Origin: Rhodoferax sp.
GTDB taxonomy: Bacteria; Pseudomonadota; Gammaproteobacteria; Burkholderiales; Burkholderiaceae_C
Assembly (NCBI GenBank): GCA_019449595.1
Contig: JAGRPL010000001.1
Coordinates: forward strand, 124,001-188,000
DNA: 64,000 nucleotides
Direction: 5' to 3'
The position numbers and the translations under genes are program-made. Numbering within the stretch: position 1 is the stretch's first letter; every line of letters starts with the position of its first letter. The notes below the pieces were generated by a model. That model did no database searches. It worked only from the letters and a program-made list of their open reading frames with translations, and was not told the origin of the DNA. Of the stretch, positions 29,388 through 38,065 are shown in pieces.

Positions 29388-32300
29388 ATGACCAGCCAGG
29401 CTGAGGCTTCGCCTGACCTTCATCCGGCAGCGAAAAACACCAAGACCATTGTCGTCGGCTGGCTGGTGCTGTTCGCAATCGGCGTGCTGGCCTCCATCAT
29501 GGCGTTTGAGCACTACTCCGGTGTCATCAAACGCAAGGCACACAACGACCTGCAGGCCATCGCCATCGCCAAGAAGGAGCAGGTCGAGAGTTTCATCCAG
29601 GAGCGCCACGGCGACGCCGGCCTGCTGGTGGCGCGCGCGCCCGTCTGGCAGTTCCTGGATGCACGGGGCGGCCCCGTCCAGTCACCCGAGCTCAAGCCCC
29701 TGCTGGACCTGACACTGCGCCAGACCCGCGACGCCTACGGTTACCGCAACATCACCCTGTTCAATACCGCACTGCGCCGGGTGGCCGGCCAGATGGACGA
29801 GCCCCTGCACCCCCTGGAGCGGGTCGCCCTGCAGGCGGCGCTCGAAACCCGGCGCAGCGCCTTCGTAGACATGCACGTGTCGCCCGACGGCAAGCCCAAC
29901 TTCGGCGTGGTGCACCCCGTCTTCGCGCGGGGTGACCCGACGCGCGCCGTGGTGGGGCTGGCCTACCTGGAGATGGACGCGACCACCGGACTGTACCCCC
30001 GCCTGACGCGGTGGCCGGTGGCATCGCAGAGCGCCGAGTCCCTGTTGCTGCGCCGCGAAGGCGACGAGGTGGTCTACCTGAGCCCCCTGCGGTTTGCGCC
30101 GGCAACGAACGGGCCCTTAAGCATTCGCGGACCCGCCCGCGACGTGAACTACGCCAGCCCGGCAGAGCCCCCCACCAGCCAGCCCCCCCTCATCGAGCGC
30201 AACGATTACCGCCAGGTCCATGTGATTGCCGCCTCCGTTCCGATCGAAGGCACCAACTGGATCATGGTGGTCAAGGTTGACTACGACGAAGTGAACGAGC
30301 CCGTCAGCGCCCTGCGGATTACCCGCCTGCTCAGCGGCGGGTTGCTGGGCATGCTGCTGCTCATCGGCGCCCGGCTGCTGTGGCACGCCCGGCAGATGGA
30401 AAACACGGCCGAGCGCCTGCGCCAGGATGCGCGCTACGTGGCGGCGGCCCAGGCCTCCATCGACGGCTACCTGGTGCTGGACGATATCGGCCGCATCGTC
30501 GAGGTCAACGACGCACTGGTGCGCATGACGGGGTACAGCCACCGGGAGCTGTATCGCAAGTACATTGCCGATCTGGAGGCCCAGCTGTCACCGCAGCAGG
30601 TGGTCCAGAAACTGTCGGAATACCGGCAGTCCGAAGCGGCCCGCTTCCTGACCCAGTGGCTGCACAAGGACGGGCACATCATCGACCTCCAGGTCAGCGC
30701 GACCTACGTGGCCGCTCCCAAGGGCGGCACCTTCCAGGCCTTTGTGCGCGACATCGGTCCGGAGCGCAGCAGCCTGCAGCGCATCGAACGCCTGCAGAGT
30801 TTCTATGTCTTCCTCAGCCACGTCAACGCCGCCATCTTCAACCTTGACACGCGCGACGAAATCCTGGAAGCGGTGTGCGAAGGCGCGGTGCGCGATGGCG
30901 GCTTCATCCTGGCCTGGGCTGGCGTGCTCGACGCCGCCGCTGGCCGCGTGCAGCCCGCGGCGGCGTACGGCGCGGCCACCGAATACATCAAGTCCCTGGT
31001 CATCACCATCGACCCCGCCTTGCCCACCAGCCATGGCCCCACGCGCATGAGCATGGTGGAAGGAACGATCCACTACACCGATGATTTCCAGAACGACAGC
31101 CGCACCCAGCCCTGGCACGCCCTGGGCCGGGAACACGGCATCCACGCGTCGGCGGCGGTGCCCATTTTCATATCCGGCCAGGCAGTCGCCGCACTCACGT
31201 TCTACGCCGGCCAGAAAAACTATTTCGATGCGGAAATGCGCACGCTCCTGGAGGAGACCGCCCGGTATGTGTCACTGGCCCTGCAGGCCGTGGACGCGGA
31301 ACAGGCGCATGCGCAGAGCGAAGAGCGCTTCGCACGCGTGTTCGACGCATCACCGGCGCCCATGCAGATCTTCTCGTACGCCAGCCGGCGCCTGCGCGGT
31401 GTCAACAAGGCGTACAAGCGCACGTTCGGCTACGAGGCAGCCGACATTGCAGACGAAGCGGCCTGGTTTGCGCACGTCTACCCCGACCCCGACCTGCGCG
31501 CCCGCCTGCAGGCCGTGTGGGAGCAGCAATCGCTTCCGCAGGCCATAGCCGGCGGTCCCGAAACGGTGGTGCAGTCGCCCGAGGTGGCCCTGCGCTGCAA
31601 AGACGGCAGCACCCGGGTGGTGCGGGGCTTCATGAGCGTGGTGGGCGACGACATCATCGTCCAATGGGAAGACCTCACCGACATCAAGCTGGCCGAAGAA
31701 CAGTTGCTGGCCGACGCGCGGCGCTTTCGCAGCATGATCGAGCAAAGCATTGCCGGCATCTACCTGACGCAGAACGACAGGATTGTGTATGTGAACCCGA
31801 AGTTCTGTGACATCGTCAGCTGGAGCCAGGACGAACTGCTGGGCCAGGATTCCATCGCGTTCTTTGGTGACGCCCCGGAGACCAGGCAGAAGGTGGTCAG
31901 CGAGCGCAACCGTATTCAGGCCGGTGAACCGGGTGTGCTGCTCACCGTGCCGTTCACCTGCAAAGACGGCCGGAAAATTGAGCTGGGCATGCAGGGCAAT
32001 CTGGGCTCGTGGAACGAAGCGCCGGCCATCATGGTGATGGCCCTGGACCTGACGGAGCGCCAGCGGGCCGCCGAGAAAATTGCGGCCTACGTCAAGCAAC
32101 TGGAGGGCACCATGCGCGGTACCCTGCAGGCCGTGGCCAACATGGTCGACCTGCGCGACCCCTACACCTCGGGCCACGAGCGGCGCGTGGGCATCATTGC
32201 CGCCGACATTGCACGCGAAATGGGCTGGAGCGAGGACCGGTGCCAGAACCTGCAGTTGATCGGACTGGTGCACGACATCGGCAAGATCGCCATCCCGGCC

Positions 32301-32681
32301 GAAATCCTCTCCAAGCCCACACGGCTCACGCCGCTGGAATACGAGATGATCAAGGGCCACGCCGAAAAAGGCTACGAAATCCTCAAGGACGTGGAGTTCC
32401 CTCTGCCCATCGCCGAGATCATCCGTGAGCATCACGAGCGCATGGACGGCAGCGGCTACCCGCGCGGCTTGAAGGCAGCAGAAATCCTCCCCGAGGCGCG
32501 TATCCTGGCCGTGGCCGACGTACTGGAGTCCATGGCCTCCCACCGGCCCTACCGCCCCTCGCTGGGCATTGAGGCCGCCACCCGGGAACTGGAGACACAC
32601 CGCGGCACCTGGTTCGACGCCACGGTCGTGGATGCGGTGCTGCACCTGATCCGGGAGAAGCAGTACCAGATCCCGATGTAG
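29388..32681 (+). CDS. multi-sensor HD-GYP domain protein (probable c-di-GMP phosphodiesterase)
   Basis: A 1097-residue inner-membrane signalling protein. TM1 is at about 20-40, a periplasmic sensor region (Cache-like) at about 41-312, TM2 at about 313-333. Then come a PAS domain (about 348-460), a GAF domain (about 468-640), two more PAS domains (about 645-770 and 775-890) and a C-terminal HD-GYP domain. The metal site is intact: HDIGK with H962 and D963, the HH pair at 1015-1016, and GSGYP at 1021-1025. HD-GYP enzymes hydrolyse c-di-GMP. I chose ATG 29388 (MTSQAEASPD); the open frame extends 29 codons upstream. Confidence 0.88.
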   Translation: MTSQAEASPDLHPAAKNTKTIVVGWLVLFAIGVLASIMAFEHYSGVIKRKAHNDLQAIAIAKKEQVESFIQERHGDAGLLVARAPVWQFLDARGGPVQSPELKPLLDLTLRQTRDAYGYRNITLFNTALRRVAGQMDEPLHPLERVALQAALETRRSAFVDMHVSPDGKPNFGVVHPVFARGDPTRAVVGLAYLEMDATTGLYPRLTRWPVASQSAESLLLRREGDEVVYLSPLRFAPATNGPLSIRGPARDVNYASPAEPPTSQPPLIERNDYRQVHVIAASVPIEGTNWIMVVKVDYDEVNEPVSALRITRLLSGGLLGMLLLIGARLLWHARQMENTAERLRQDARYVAAAQASIDGYLVLDDIGRIVEVNDALVRMTGYSHRELYRKYIADLEAQLSPQQVVQKLSEYRQSEAARFLTQWLHKDGHIIDLQVSATYVAAPKGGTFQAFVRDIGPERSSLQRIERLQSFYVFLSHVNAAIFNLDTRDEILEAVCEGAVRDGGFILAWAGVLDAAAGRVQPAAAYGAATEYIKSLVITIDPALPTSHGPTRMSMVEGTIHYTDDFQNDSRTQPWHALGREHGIHASAAVPIFISGQAVAALTFYAGQKNYFDAEMRTLLEETARYVSLALQAVDAEQAHAQSEERFARVFDASPAPMQIFSYASRRLRGVNKAYKRTFGYEAADIADEAAWFAHVYPDPDLRARLQAVWEQQSLPQAIAGGPETVVQSPEVALRCKDGSTRVVRGFMSVVGDDIIVQWEDLTDIKLAEEQLLADARRFRSMIEQSIAGIYLTQNDRIVYVNPKFCDIVSWSQDELLGQDSIAFFGDAPETRQKVVSERNRIQAGEPGVLLTVPFTCKDGRKIELGMQGNLGSWNEAPAIMVMALDLTERQRAAEKIAAYVKQLEGTMRGTLQAVANMVDLRDPYTSGHERRVGIIAADIAREMGWSEDRCQNLQLIGLVHDIGKIAIPAEILSKPTRLTPLEYEMIKGHAEKGYEILKDVEFPLPIAEIIREHHERMDGSGYPRGLKAAEILPEARILAVADVLESMASHRPYRPSLGIEAATRELETHRGTWFDATVVDAVLHLIREKQYQIPM

Positions 32682-32705
32682 TGGCAGGCCCGGGGCGGCA
32701 CCGGA

Positions 32706-32918
32706 TCAGCGCGGGCGCAGGGGCGTGAGCAGGTCGGACAGGCCGTTGTGGTCGATCTCGTGCATCAGCGCCAGCAGGCGCCCGATCTCGCCCTTGGGAA
32801 AGCCTTCGCGTGCAAACCAGTTCAGGTAGTTTCCCGGCAAATCGGCAATCAACGTGCCCTGGTGTTTGCCAAAAGGCATGGTGCGGGTTACCAGCAGCTG
32901 CAGGTCTTCGGGTTTCAT
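32706..32918 (-). CDS. DUF3820 family small protein
   Basis: A 70-residue protein starting at ATG 32918 (MKPEDLQLLVTRTMPFGKHQG). The motif MPFGKHQGTLIADLPGNYLNWF is the DUF3820 (putative quorum-sensing-regulated virulence factor) signature and fills most of the protein. Biochemical role unknown; related folds are sometimes found next to exonucleases. The longer open frame upstream overlaps the divergent secreted-protein gene and is not used. It converges with the HD-GYP gene, 24 bases apart. Confidence 0.82.
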   Translation of the reverse strand: MKPEDLQLLVTRTMPFGKHQGTLIADLPGNYLNWFAREGFPKGEIGRLLALMHEIDHNGLSDLLTPLRPR

Positions 32919-33057
32919 GGTGACGCAAACGGAATGGGAGAGTGCCTGATTGTCGGGGACCGGCGGACGGTGGCAAACAGTCGATCGGCTCTTTTTTGCG
33001 CCATCCCCTGCGCGGCTATGATGGAATTTCCCGCAAAATTTTCGAGGAGAGCCCCCC

Positions 33058-33654
33058 ATGGTCCTGCATCCCTTCCTGAAACGCTCCCTGCTGCTGCTGG
33101 GCTGCTGGATGGCCTTTGCGCCGTGTTACGCCCTGGACAGCTCCGACATTCCCAAATTGAAGGCCGGCACCGTGCTGACCATTGCGGCCCCGGCCGCAGG
33201 GGCGCCCCTGCAGGAAATGACCATCACCCACGTGCACTCGATCCGTGCCGATGGCGCCGTCTGGTACCAGATCGAGGGCAACTACGGCGATGGCAAGGAG
33301 GGGATCCTGTACGCGGATTTCATGACCACTCCGCCCAAGATTGAAGCCACCGTCAAGAAATTGGCCCTCAGAAACCTGGTGGACCGTCCACGCAAGTTCC
33401 TGGATGCGGTCGAAGAGGCTGAAAAGGGAGCGCTGGTGTATGAGGGCGCACCTTTTCTGTACGCCAACGCCGAGTCGGACGAAGGTGTGCTTGAACGCGA
33501 TGGCGACAAAACATCCACCCAGGAATTCAACTACCTGGTTTTCATCGCCAAAGACAACGCCAACCTGAGCATCCAGATCATGCGCTGGGATGACGACAAA
33601 TTCGACACCTACCTGGTGAAAGGGGTTCCACCCGGGGATGTCAAGATCCGCTAA
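33058..33654 (+). CDS. secreted hypothetical protein
   Basis: A 198-residue protein with a signal peptide (RSLLLLGCWMAFAPCYALDS; cleavage likely near residue 25). The mature part is beta-rich, with WYQIEGNYGDGKEG (about 73-86) and RWDDDKFDTYLVKG near the C-terminus. I recognise no family. AGGAGAG precedes the ATG. It lies between the divergent DUF3820 gene and a repeat copy, just upstream of the peptide synthetase island. Any connection to that island is untested. Confidence 0.7.
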   Translation: MVLHPFLKRSLLLLGCWMAFAPCYALDSSDIPKLKAGTVLTIAAPAAGAPLQEMTITHVHSIRADGAVWYQIEGNYGDGKEGILYADFMTTPPKIEATVKKLALRNLVDRPRKFLDAVEEAEKGALVYEGAPFLYANAESDEGVLERDGDKTSTQEFNYLVFIAKDNANLSIQIMRWDDDKFDTYLVKGVPPGDVKIR

Positions 33655-33697
33655 GCCCTGCCCACGCTGACGCGGTTTACTATGGCACCGGTTTATT

Positions 33698-33746
33698 TGC
33701 TATATTTTTCATAGCTGTTTGCGCAGTAGTTGCAGGGCTTTGTGCG
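33698..33746 (+). repeat. dispersed 28-bp-core repeat, copy 5 (intergenic)
   Basis: TGCTATATTTTTCA, then TAGCTGTTTGCGCA, then a tail GTAGTTGCAGGGCTTTG. The only clear copy that lies wholly between genes, 41 bases before the small ORF of the synthetase island. Confidence 0.9.
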
Positions 33747-33786
33747 AAAATAGCCTGCCCATCAACCTGCATTCAGAAAACCTGCC

Positions 33787-34014
33787 ATGTCCCGTCAAAG
33801 CGTTTGGGCTACCAAGGTAGCCGCTCTGGTCCAGAGCGGCAATAGCGACGCCGCAATAGCCCAGATCAAGGTGGCACCCACCGTGCGCGACGTGCAGCAG
33901 CTGCGCGCCCTGCTGTCGGCCGCCAAGCTGCTGGCACGCCACCCCAATGTGGATGCGGCCTCCAACGACCAGATCGTGGCGCTGTCCTCGCCCCGCTTGC
34001 ACCGCTCGCCCTGA
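33787..34014 (+). CDS. small hypothetical protein upstream of the peptide synthetase
   Basis: A 75-residue ORF (MSRQSVWATKVAALVQSG...) that is mostly helical with an Ala/Val-rich pattern resembling a short helical repeat (AAIAQIKVAPTVRDVQQL). No family recognised; it is not MbtH-like (no NxExQ...W motif). It ends 6 bases before the synthetase start, with AAAGGGA bridging the gap, so it is probably in the same operon and translationally linked. It could be a helper or a chance leader ORF. Confidence 0.5.
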   Translation: MSRQSVWATKVAALVQSGNSDAAIAQIKVAPTVRDVQQLRALLSAAKLLARHPNVDAASNDQIVALSSPRLHRSP

Positions 34015-34020
34015 AAGGGA

Positions 34021-37000
34021 ATGGATTCCATTGCGGTGACTCCTCTGCCAACCTCTACCGACCACCCCGATATCCTGCCAGGTCCGCTTCAGCCAGAGCT
34101 GATTCGCACCGAAGTCCTGGCCGATCTGCTGGAAGCAACAGCCCACCGCGTTCCGCACCAGCTGGCCCTGATTTATGGCGAACAGCAGCTAAGCTATGCG
34201 GCGCTGAACGCGCAGGCCGATCGCGTGGCCGCCCACCTGATCCACGCCGGTGTGCGGCCCGGACACATTGTGGGCCTGTGGCTGCCCCGCGGCATCGACC
34301 TGCTGGTGATGCAGGTCGGCATAGCCAAGACAGGCGCCGCCTGGCTGCCCTTCGATGCCGGAACGCCGGTGGAGCGCATTGCGGTCTGCCTGGAAGACGC
34401 CCACGCGGTGGGCATCGTGACGTGCGCGGCGTTCGCGCTCCAGCTGCCCCACCCCGGCACCGGCATCTGGACGGCAGAGCAGCTGCACGCCCCCCTGCCC
34501 GCGCCACACGACGCACCGCGCCGCGCCGGGGCCCTGCCCACGCACCCGGCCTACGTGATCTACACCTCGGGCTCCACAGGCAAGCCCAAGGGCATCGAAA
34601 TCAGCCAGGGCAGCATCTGCCACTTTCTGCGCAGCGAAAACGCCCTGCTGGGCATCCGCGGCGATGACCGCGTGTACCAGGGGTTTTCGGTCGCCTTCGA
34701 CATGTCATTCGAGGAGATCTGGATCAGCTACCTGGTCGGCGCCACGCTGTGGATCGCCCCCCAGGAGATCGCCTCCGATCCGGAGCTTCTGCCGCTGGCG
34801 CTGGCCGACCACCACGTCACCGTGCTGCACGCCGTGCCCACCCTGCTGGCCCTGTTCAGCCAGGACGTGCCGACGCTGCGCCTGGTCAACCTGGGCGGCG
34901 AAATGTGCCCGCAGGCACTGGTGGACCGCTGGGCCACGCCGGGCCGCCAGGTCTTCAACACCTATGGCCCCACCGAAGCCACCGTATCGGCCAGTCTGGC
35001 CGAGCTCCACGCCCACGCGCCCGTCACCATCGGACGGCCCCTGCCCAACTACGGCCTGCTCGTCATCCATACCGCCATGGAAAACGGTCTGGAACTGGTG
35101 CCGCGCGGCGAAGTCGGCGAGCTGTGCATCACCGGTCCGGGCGTGGCGGTCGGCTACCTGGGTCGCCCCGATCTGACGGCGGAAAAATTCCTGCCCAACC
35201 CCTGGAGCCGCCATGCCCACGACACCCGCCTGTACCGCACCGGGGACCTGGCGCGCATCGATGCCGACGGATGCGTGCAGTGCCTGGGCCGCACCGACGA
35301 CCAGGTGAAGATCCGCGGGTTTCGGGTGGAGCTGGGGGAGATCGAGGCCGCCTTGGCCCACCAGCCCGGCATAGGCACCGTAGCCGTCATCCTGCGCCAG
35401 GAAGAGGGCATCGACCAGTTGATCGCCTTCTTTGTGGCGGATGGCAGCACCGCCGTCTCGGGGGTCGCCCTGCGTGCGGCTCTGGCCGAATTGCTGCCGT
35501 CCTACATGGTGCCCGGCCATTTTGAGCCGCTGGCGGAAATGCCGCGCCTGACCTCCGGCAAGATTGACCGCAACGCCCTGAAGGCACGCCCGCTTGCGGT
35601 GGCAGCCGGCAGTGCCGCCGCCCCGTCCGACGCGCCTCAGAACCCGGCCGAGGAAGCCCTGTTTGCGGCCCTGGCCAAGCTCTTTCCCGGGGAAGCGATC
35701 ATTCGCAGTGCCGATTTCTTCTCGGACCTCGGCGGCCACTCCCTGTTTGCGGCGCGACTCGCCTCCGCCCTGCGCAGCGACCCGCGCTTTGCCCACATCA
35801 CCGTGCGCGACATCTACCACCACCGCACCGTGGGCCTGATCGCCCAAGTGCTGGATGCGCCCCCGGCGGCAGGCCCGCAGGTCGACACCGGCTGGACCCC
35901 ACCCTCCGCCCTCAAGCGCTGGGTCTGTGGCGCCGCCCAGGCTGCAGCCGTGCCAGGTCTGGTGGCCATACGCATGGCGCAGTGGCTGGCCCCTTTCTTC
36001 ACCTACCATTTCTTCACCGGCGAGCCCGGCGACTCCCTGGCACTGGCCATCGCGGCGTCGGTGGGGGCTTTTTTGTTGGCCACGTTGCTGGAGTTTGGCG
36101 TGGCGATTGCGGGCAAATGGCTGATCGCCGGTCGCCTGCGGGCCGGGCGCTACCCGCTGTGGGGCGTGATGTACTACCGCTGGTGGCTAGCGGACCGGCT
36201 GGTGGAGTCCGCGCCCACGTACCTGCTCAGCGGCTCCTCCCTGTACGCCTGGTGGCTGCGGGCACTGGGGGCCCGGGTCGGGCGTGACGTCACCATCGGA
36301 TCGCTGACCTTGCGCGCGGCGGACCTGCTGTCCATTGGCGATGGCACCAGCATCGGCAACGCCGCCAACTTCGAGAACGCCCGGGTGGAGCATGGCGCGT
36401 TGCTGCTCGGCACGATCCACATCGGAGCGGACGCCTGCATCGGCTCGTATGCCATTCTGGAAGGCAACACCGCGGTCGGTGCCTACGGTCACGTGGAGGG
36501 CCAATCGGCACTGGGCGACGGCGAGTCGGTGGGGCCAGGGCGCATCTGGAGCGGCTCACCGGGGCGCGACACCGGAGCCTTCGATACGGGCACCAACCCG
36601 CCACGCCCGCCGCTGTCGCGCCGGCGCGCGGCCGGCGAGGCAGTGTATTTTTTCCTCGGTGCCTTGCTGATCGCCACGCTGTTCTTCCTGCCGGTGTTCC
36701 CAAGCTTCATCCTGATCGACTGGATTGACGACGTGGACCGGTTTCCCATGCTGGCCAGCAACGACCTGTCGTTTCAGATGGCCAAGTACTTTGTGCTGGC
36801 CTTTCCAGCGGCCGGGGTGCTGGTGGTCTGCACCGCGCTGGCGTCGGCGGGCATCCGCTGGGCGGTGCTGCCGCGCCTCAAGCCGGGCAGCTCGCCGGTG
36901 CACAGCAACCTGTACTGCGCCAAGTGGCTGGTCAACCAGATCCAGGAGTCCAGCCTGCACGTGCTGCACGGCGTGTATGCCACCATCTATGCGCCGTACT

Positions 37001-38055
37001 GGTACCGGCTGCTTGGCGCCAAGGTCGGGCGTGATGCCGAAATCTCGACCGCGCTGGGCCTGGTTCCTGACATGCTCACACTGGGCGATGAAACCTTCAT
37101 TGCCGATGCGGTGATGCTGGGGGATGAGCACATCGACGGCGGCTGGATGACCATGCGCCCTACCGTGGTCTCCAGGCGCAGCTTTGTCGGCAACGGCGCT
37201 TACGTGCCAGACGGCACCACCCTGCCCGAGAACGTACTGATCGGCGTGCACTCCAGCGTGCCGGCCAACGACCGGATGCGCAATGGCGACACGTGGCTGG
37301 GCTCGCCCCCCATCCATCTGCCGGCGCGGGAACAGACCACGGGCTTTGCCGAACACCTGACCTACCACCCTTCTCCGTTTCGCCGGCTGGCACGTGGCCT
37401 GATTGAGGCCTTTCGCATCATCGCGCCGCACGCCATTGTGATTTCGGTCGGCTACACCATCGTGCTCAAGGTGATGCCAATGGCGGGTGAGGGGCGCTGG
37501 GTCGACGTCATCAGCTACCTCACGGCTGCGGGCCTGCTGTATGGCGTGGGCACCTTCATCTGCATCGTCCTTCTCAAATGGCTGCTGATCCGGCGCTACC
37601 GCCCCTGCAGCGTGCCGATGTGGACGCCGTTTGTGTGGTTGTCCGAAGGGGTGACCAACCTGTACGAAGGCATTGCCGTGCCCAATTTCATGCGCTACCT
37701 GCGCGGCACCCCCTGGCTGCCGCTGGCCCTGAACATTCTGGGCAGCCACATCGGCAAGGGGGTGTACATAGACACCACCGACATTACCGAATTTGACTGC
37801 GTCACCATCGGGGATTACAGCGAGCTCAACGCGCTGGCCTGCCCGCAAACCCATTTGTTCGAAGACCGCGTCATGAAGATCGACCACGTCACGATTGGCC
37901 AGCGCGTCACCATGGGGCCGCGCAGCGCGGTGCTGTACGGCGCGGTGGTCGGCGACCACGCCCAGCTGGGCACCTTGACGCTGGTGATGAAAGGCGAGTT
38001 CATTCCCCCGGCCAGCAGCTGGCGCGGCTGCCCGGCAGCGCCCCGGCGCCACTGA
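34021..38055 (+). CDS. Pls/PosA-family membrane non-ribosomal peptide synthetase (amino-acid homopolymer synthetase-like)
   Basis: A 1344-residue single-module protein. The adenylation domain spans about 30-525 (YTSGSTGKPKG at 181-191, YGPTEA at 315-320, YRTGDLARID at 405-414, catalytic Lys514 in TSGKIDR). The carrier domain follows (about 540-612) with phosphopantetheine Ser574 in DLGGHSL. After this come no C or TE domains but six predicted membrane helices in pairs (about 640-700, 876-945, 1130-1192) alternating with three soluble domains (about 735-855, 955-1100, 1205-1344) that look like left-handed beta-helix acyltransferase folds. This is the architecture of epsilon-poly-lysine synthetase (Pls) and PosA. 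The product is inferred to be a homopolymer of one amino acid made at the membrane. A PPTase gene follows. Confidence 0.9.
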   Translation: MDSIAVTPLPTSTDHPDILPGPLQPELIRTEVLADLLEATAHRVPHQLALIYGEQQLSYAALNAQADRVAAHLIHAGVRPGHIVGLWLPRGIDLLVMQVGIAKTGAAWLPFDAGTPVERIAVCLEDAHAVGIVTCAAFALQLPHPGTGIWTAEQLHAPLPAPHDAPRRAGALPTHPAYVIYTSGSTGKPKGIEISQGSICHFLRSENALLGIRGDDRVYQGFSVAFDMSFEEIWISYLVGATLWIAPQEIASDPELLPLALADHHVTVLHAVPTLLALFSQDVPTLRLVNLGGEMCPQALVDRWATPGRQVFNTYGPTEATVSASLAELHAHAPVTIGRPLPNYGLLVIHTAMENGLELVPRGEVGELCITGPGVAVGYLGRPDLTAEKFLPNPWSRHAHDTRLYRTGDLARIDADGCVQCLGRTDDQVKIRGFRVELGEIEAALAHQPGIGTVAVILRQEEGIDQLIAFFVADGSTAVSGVALRAALAELLPSYMVPGHFEPLAEMPRLTSGKIDRNALKARPLAVAAGSAAAPSDAPQNPAEEALFAALAKLFPGEAIIRSADFFSDLGGHSLFAARLASALRSDPRFAHITVRDIYHHRTVGLIAQVLDAPPAAGPQVDTGWTPPSALKRWVCGAAQAAAVPGLVAIRMAQWLAPFFTYHFFTGEPGDSLALAIAASVGAFLLATLLEFGVAIAGKWLIAGRLRAGRYPLWGVMYYRWWLADRLVESAPTYLLSGSSLYAWWLRALGARVGRDVTIGSLTLRAADLLSIGDGTSIGNAANFENARVEHGALLLGTIHIGADACIGSYAILEGNTAVGAYGHVEGQSALGDGESVGPGRIWSGSPGRDTGAFDTGTNPPRPPLSRRRAAGEAVYFFLGALLIATLFFLPVFPSFILIDWIDDVDRFPMLASNDLSFQMAKYFVLAFPAAGVLVVCTALASAGIRWAVLPRLKPGSSPVHSNLYCAKWLVNQIQESSLHVLHGVYATIYAPYWYRLLGAKVGRDAEISTALGLVPDMLTLGDETFIADAVMLGDEHIDGGWMTMRPTVVSRRSFVGNGAYVPDGTTLPENVLIGVHSSVPANDRMRNGDTWLGSPPIHLPAREQTTGFAEHLTYHPSPFRRLARGLIEAFRIIAPHAIVISVGYTIVLKVMPMAGEGRWVDVISYLTAAGLLYGVGTFICIVLLKWLLIRRYRPCSVPMWTPFVWLSEGVTNLYEGIAVPNFMRYLRGTPWLPLALNILGSHIGKGVYIDTTDITEFDCVTIGDYSELNALACPQTHLFEDRVMKIDHVTIGQRVTMGPRSAVLYGAVVGDHAQLGTLTLVMKGEFIPPASSWRGCPAAPRRH

Positions 38056-38065
38056 CCCCAGTCAC

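Noticed and set aside
34180..34205. AGCAGCTAAGCTATGCG in the synthetase gene as a repeat copy
   Set aside because: The TGCGCA part and correct 14-base spacing are missing, and the encoded residues (QQLSYAALN) are a normal conserved adenylation-domain segment.
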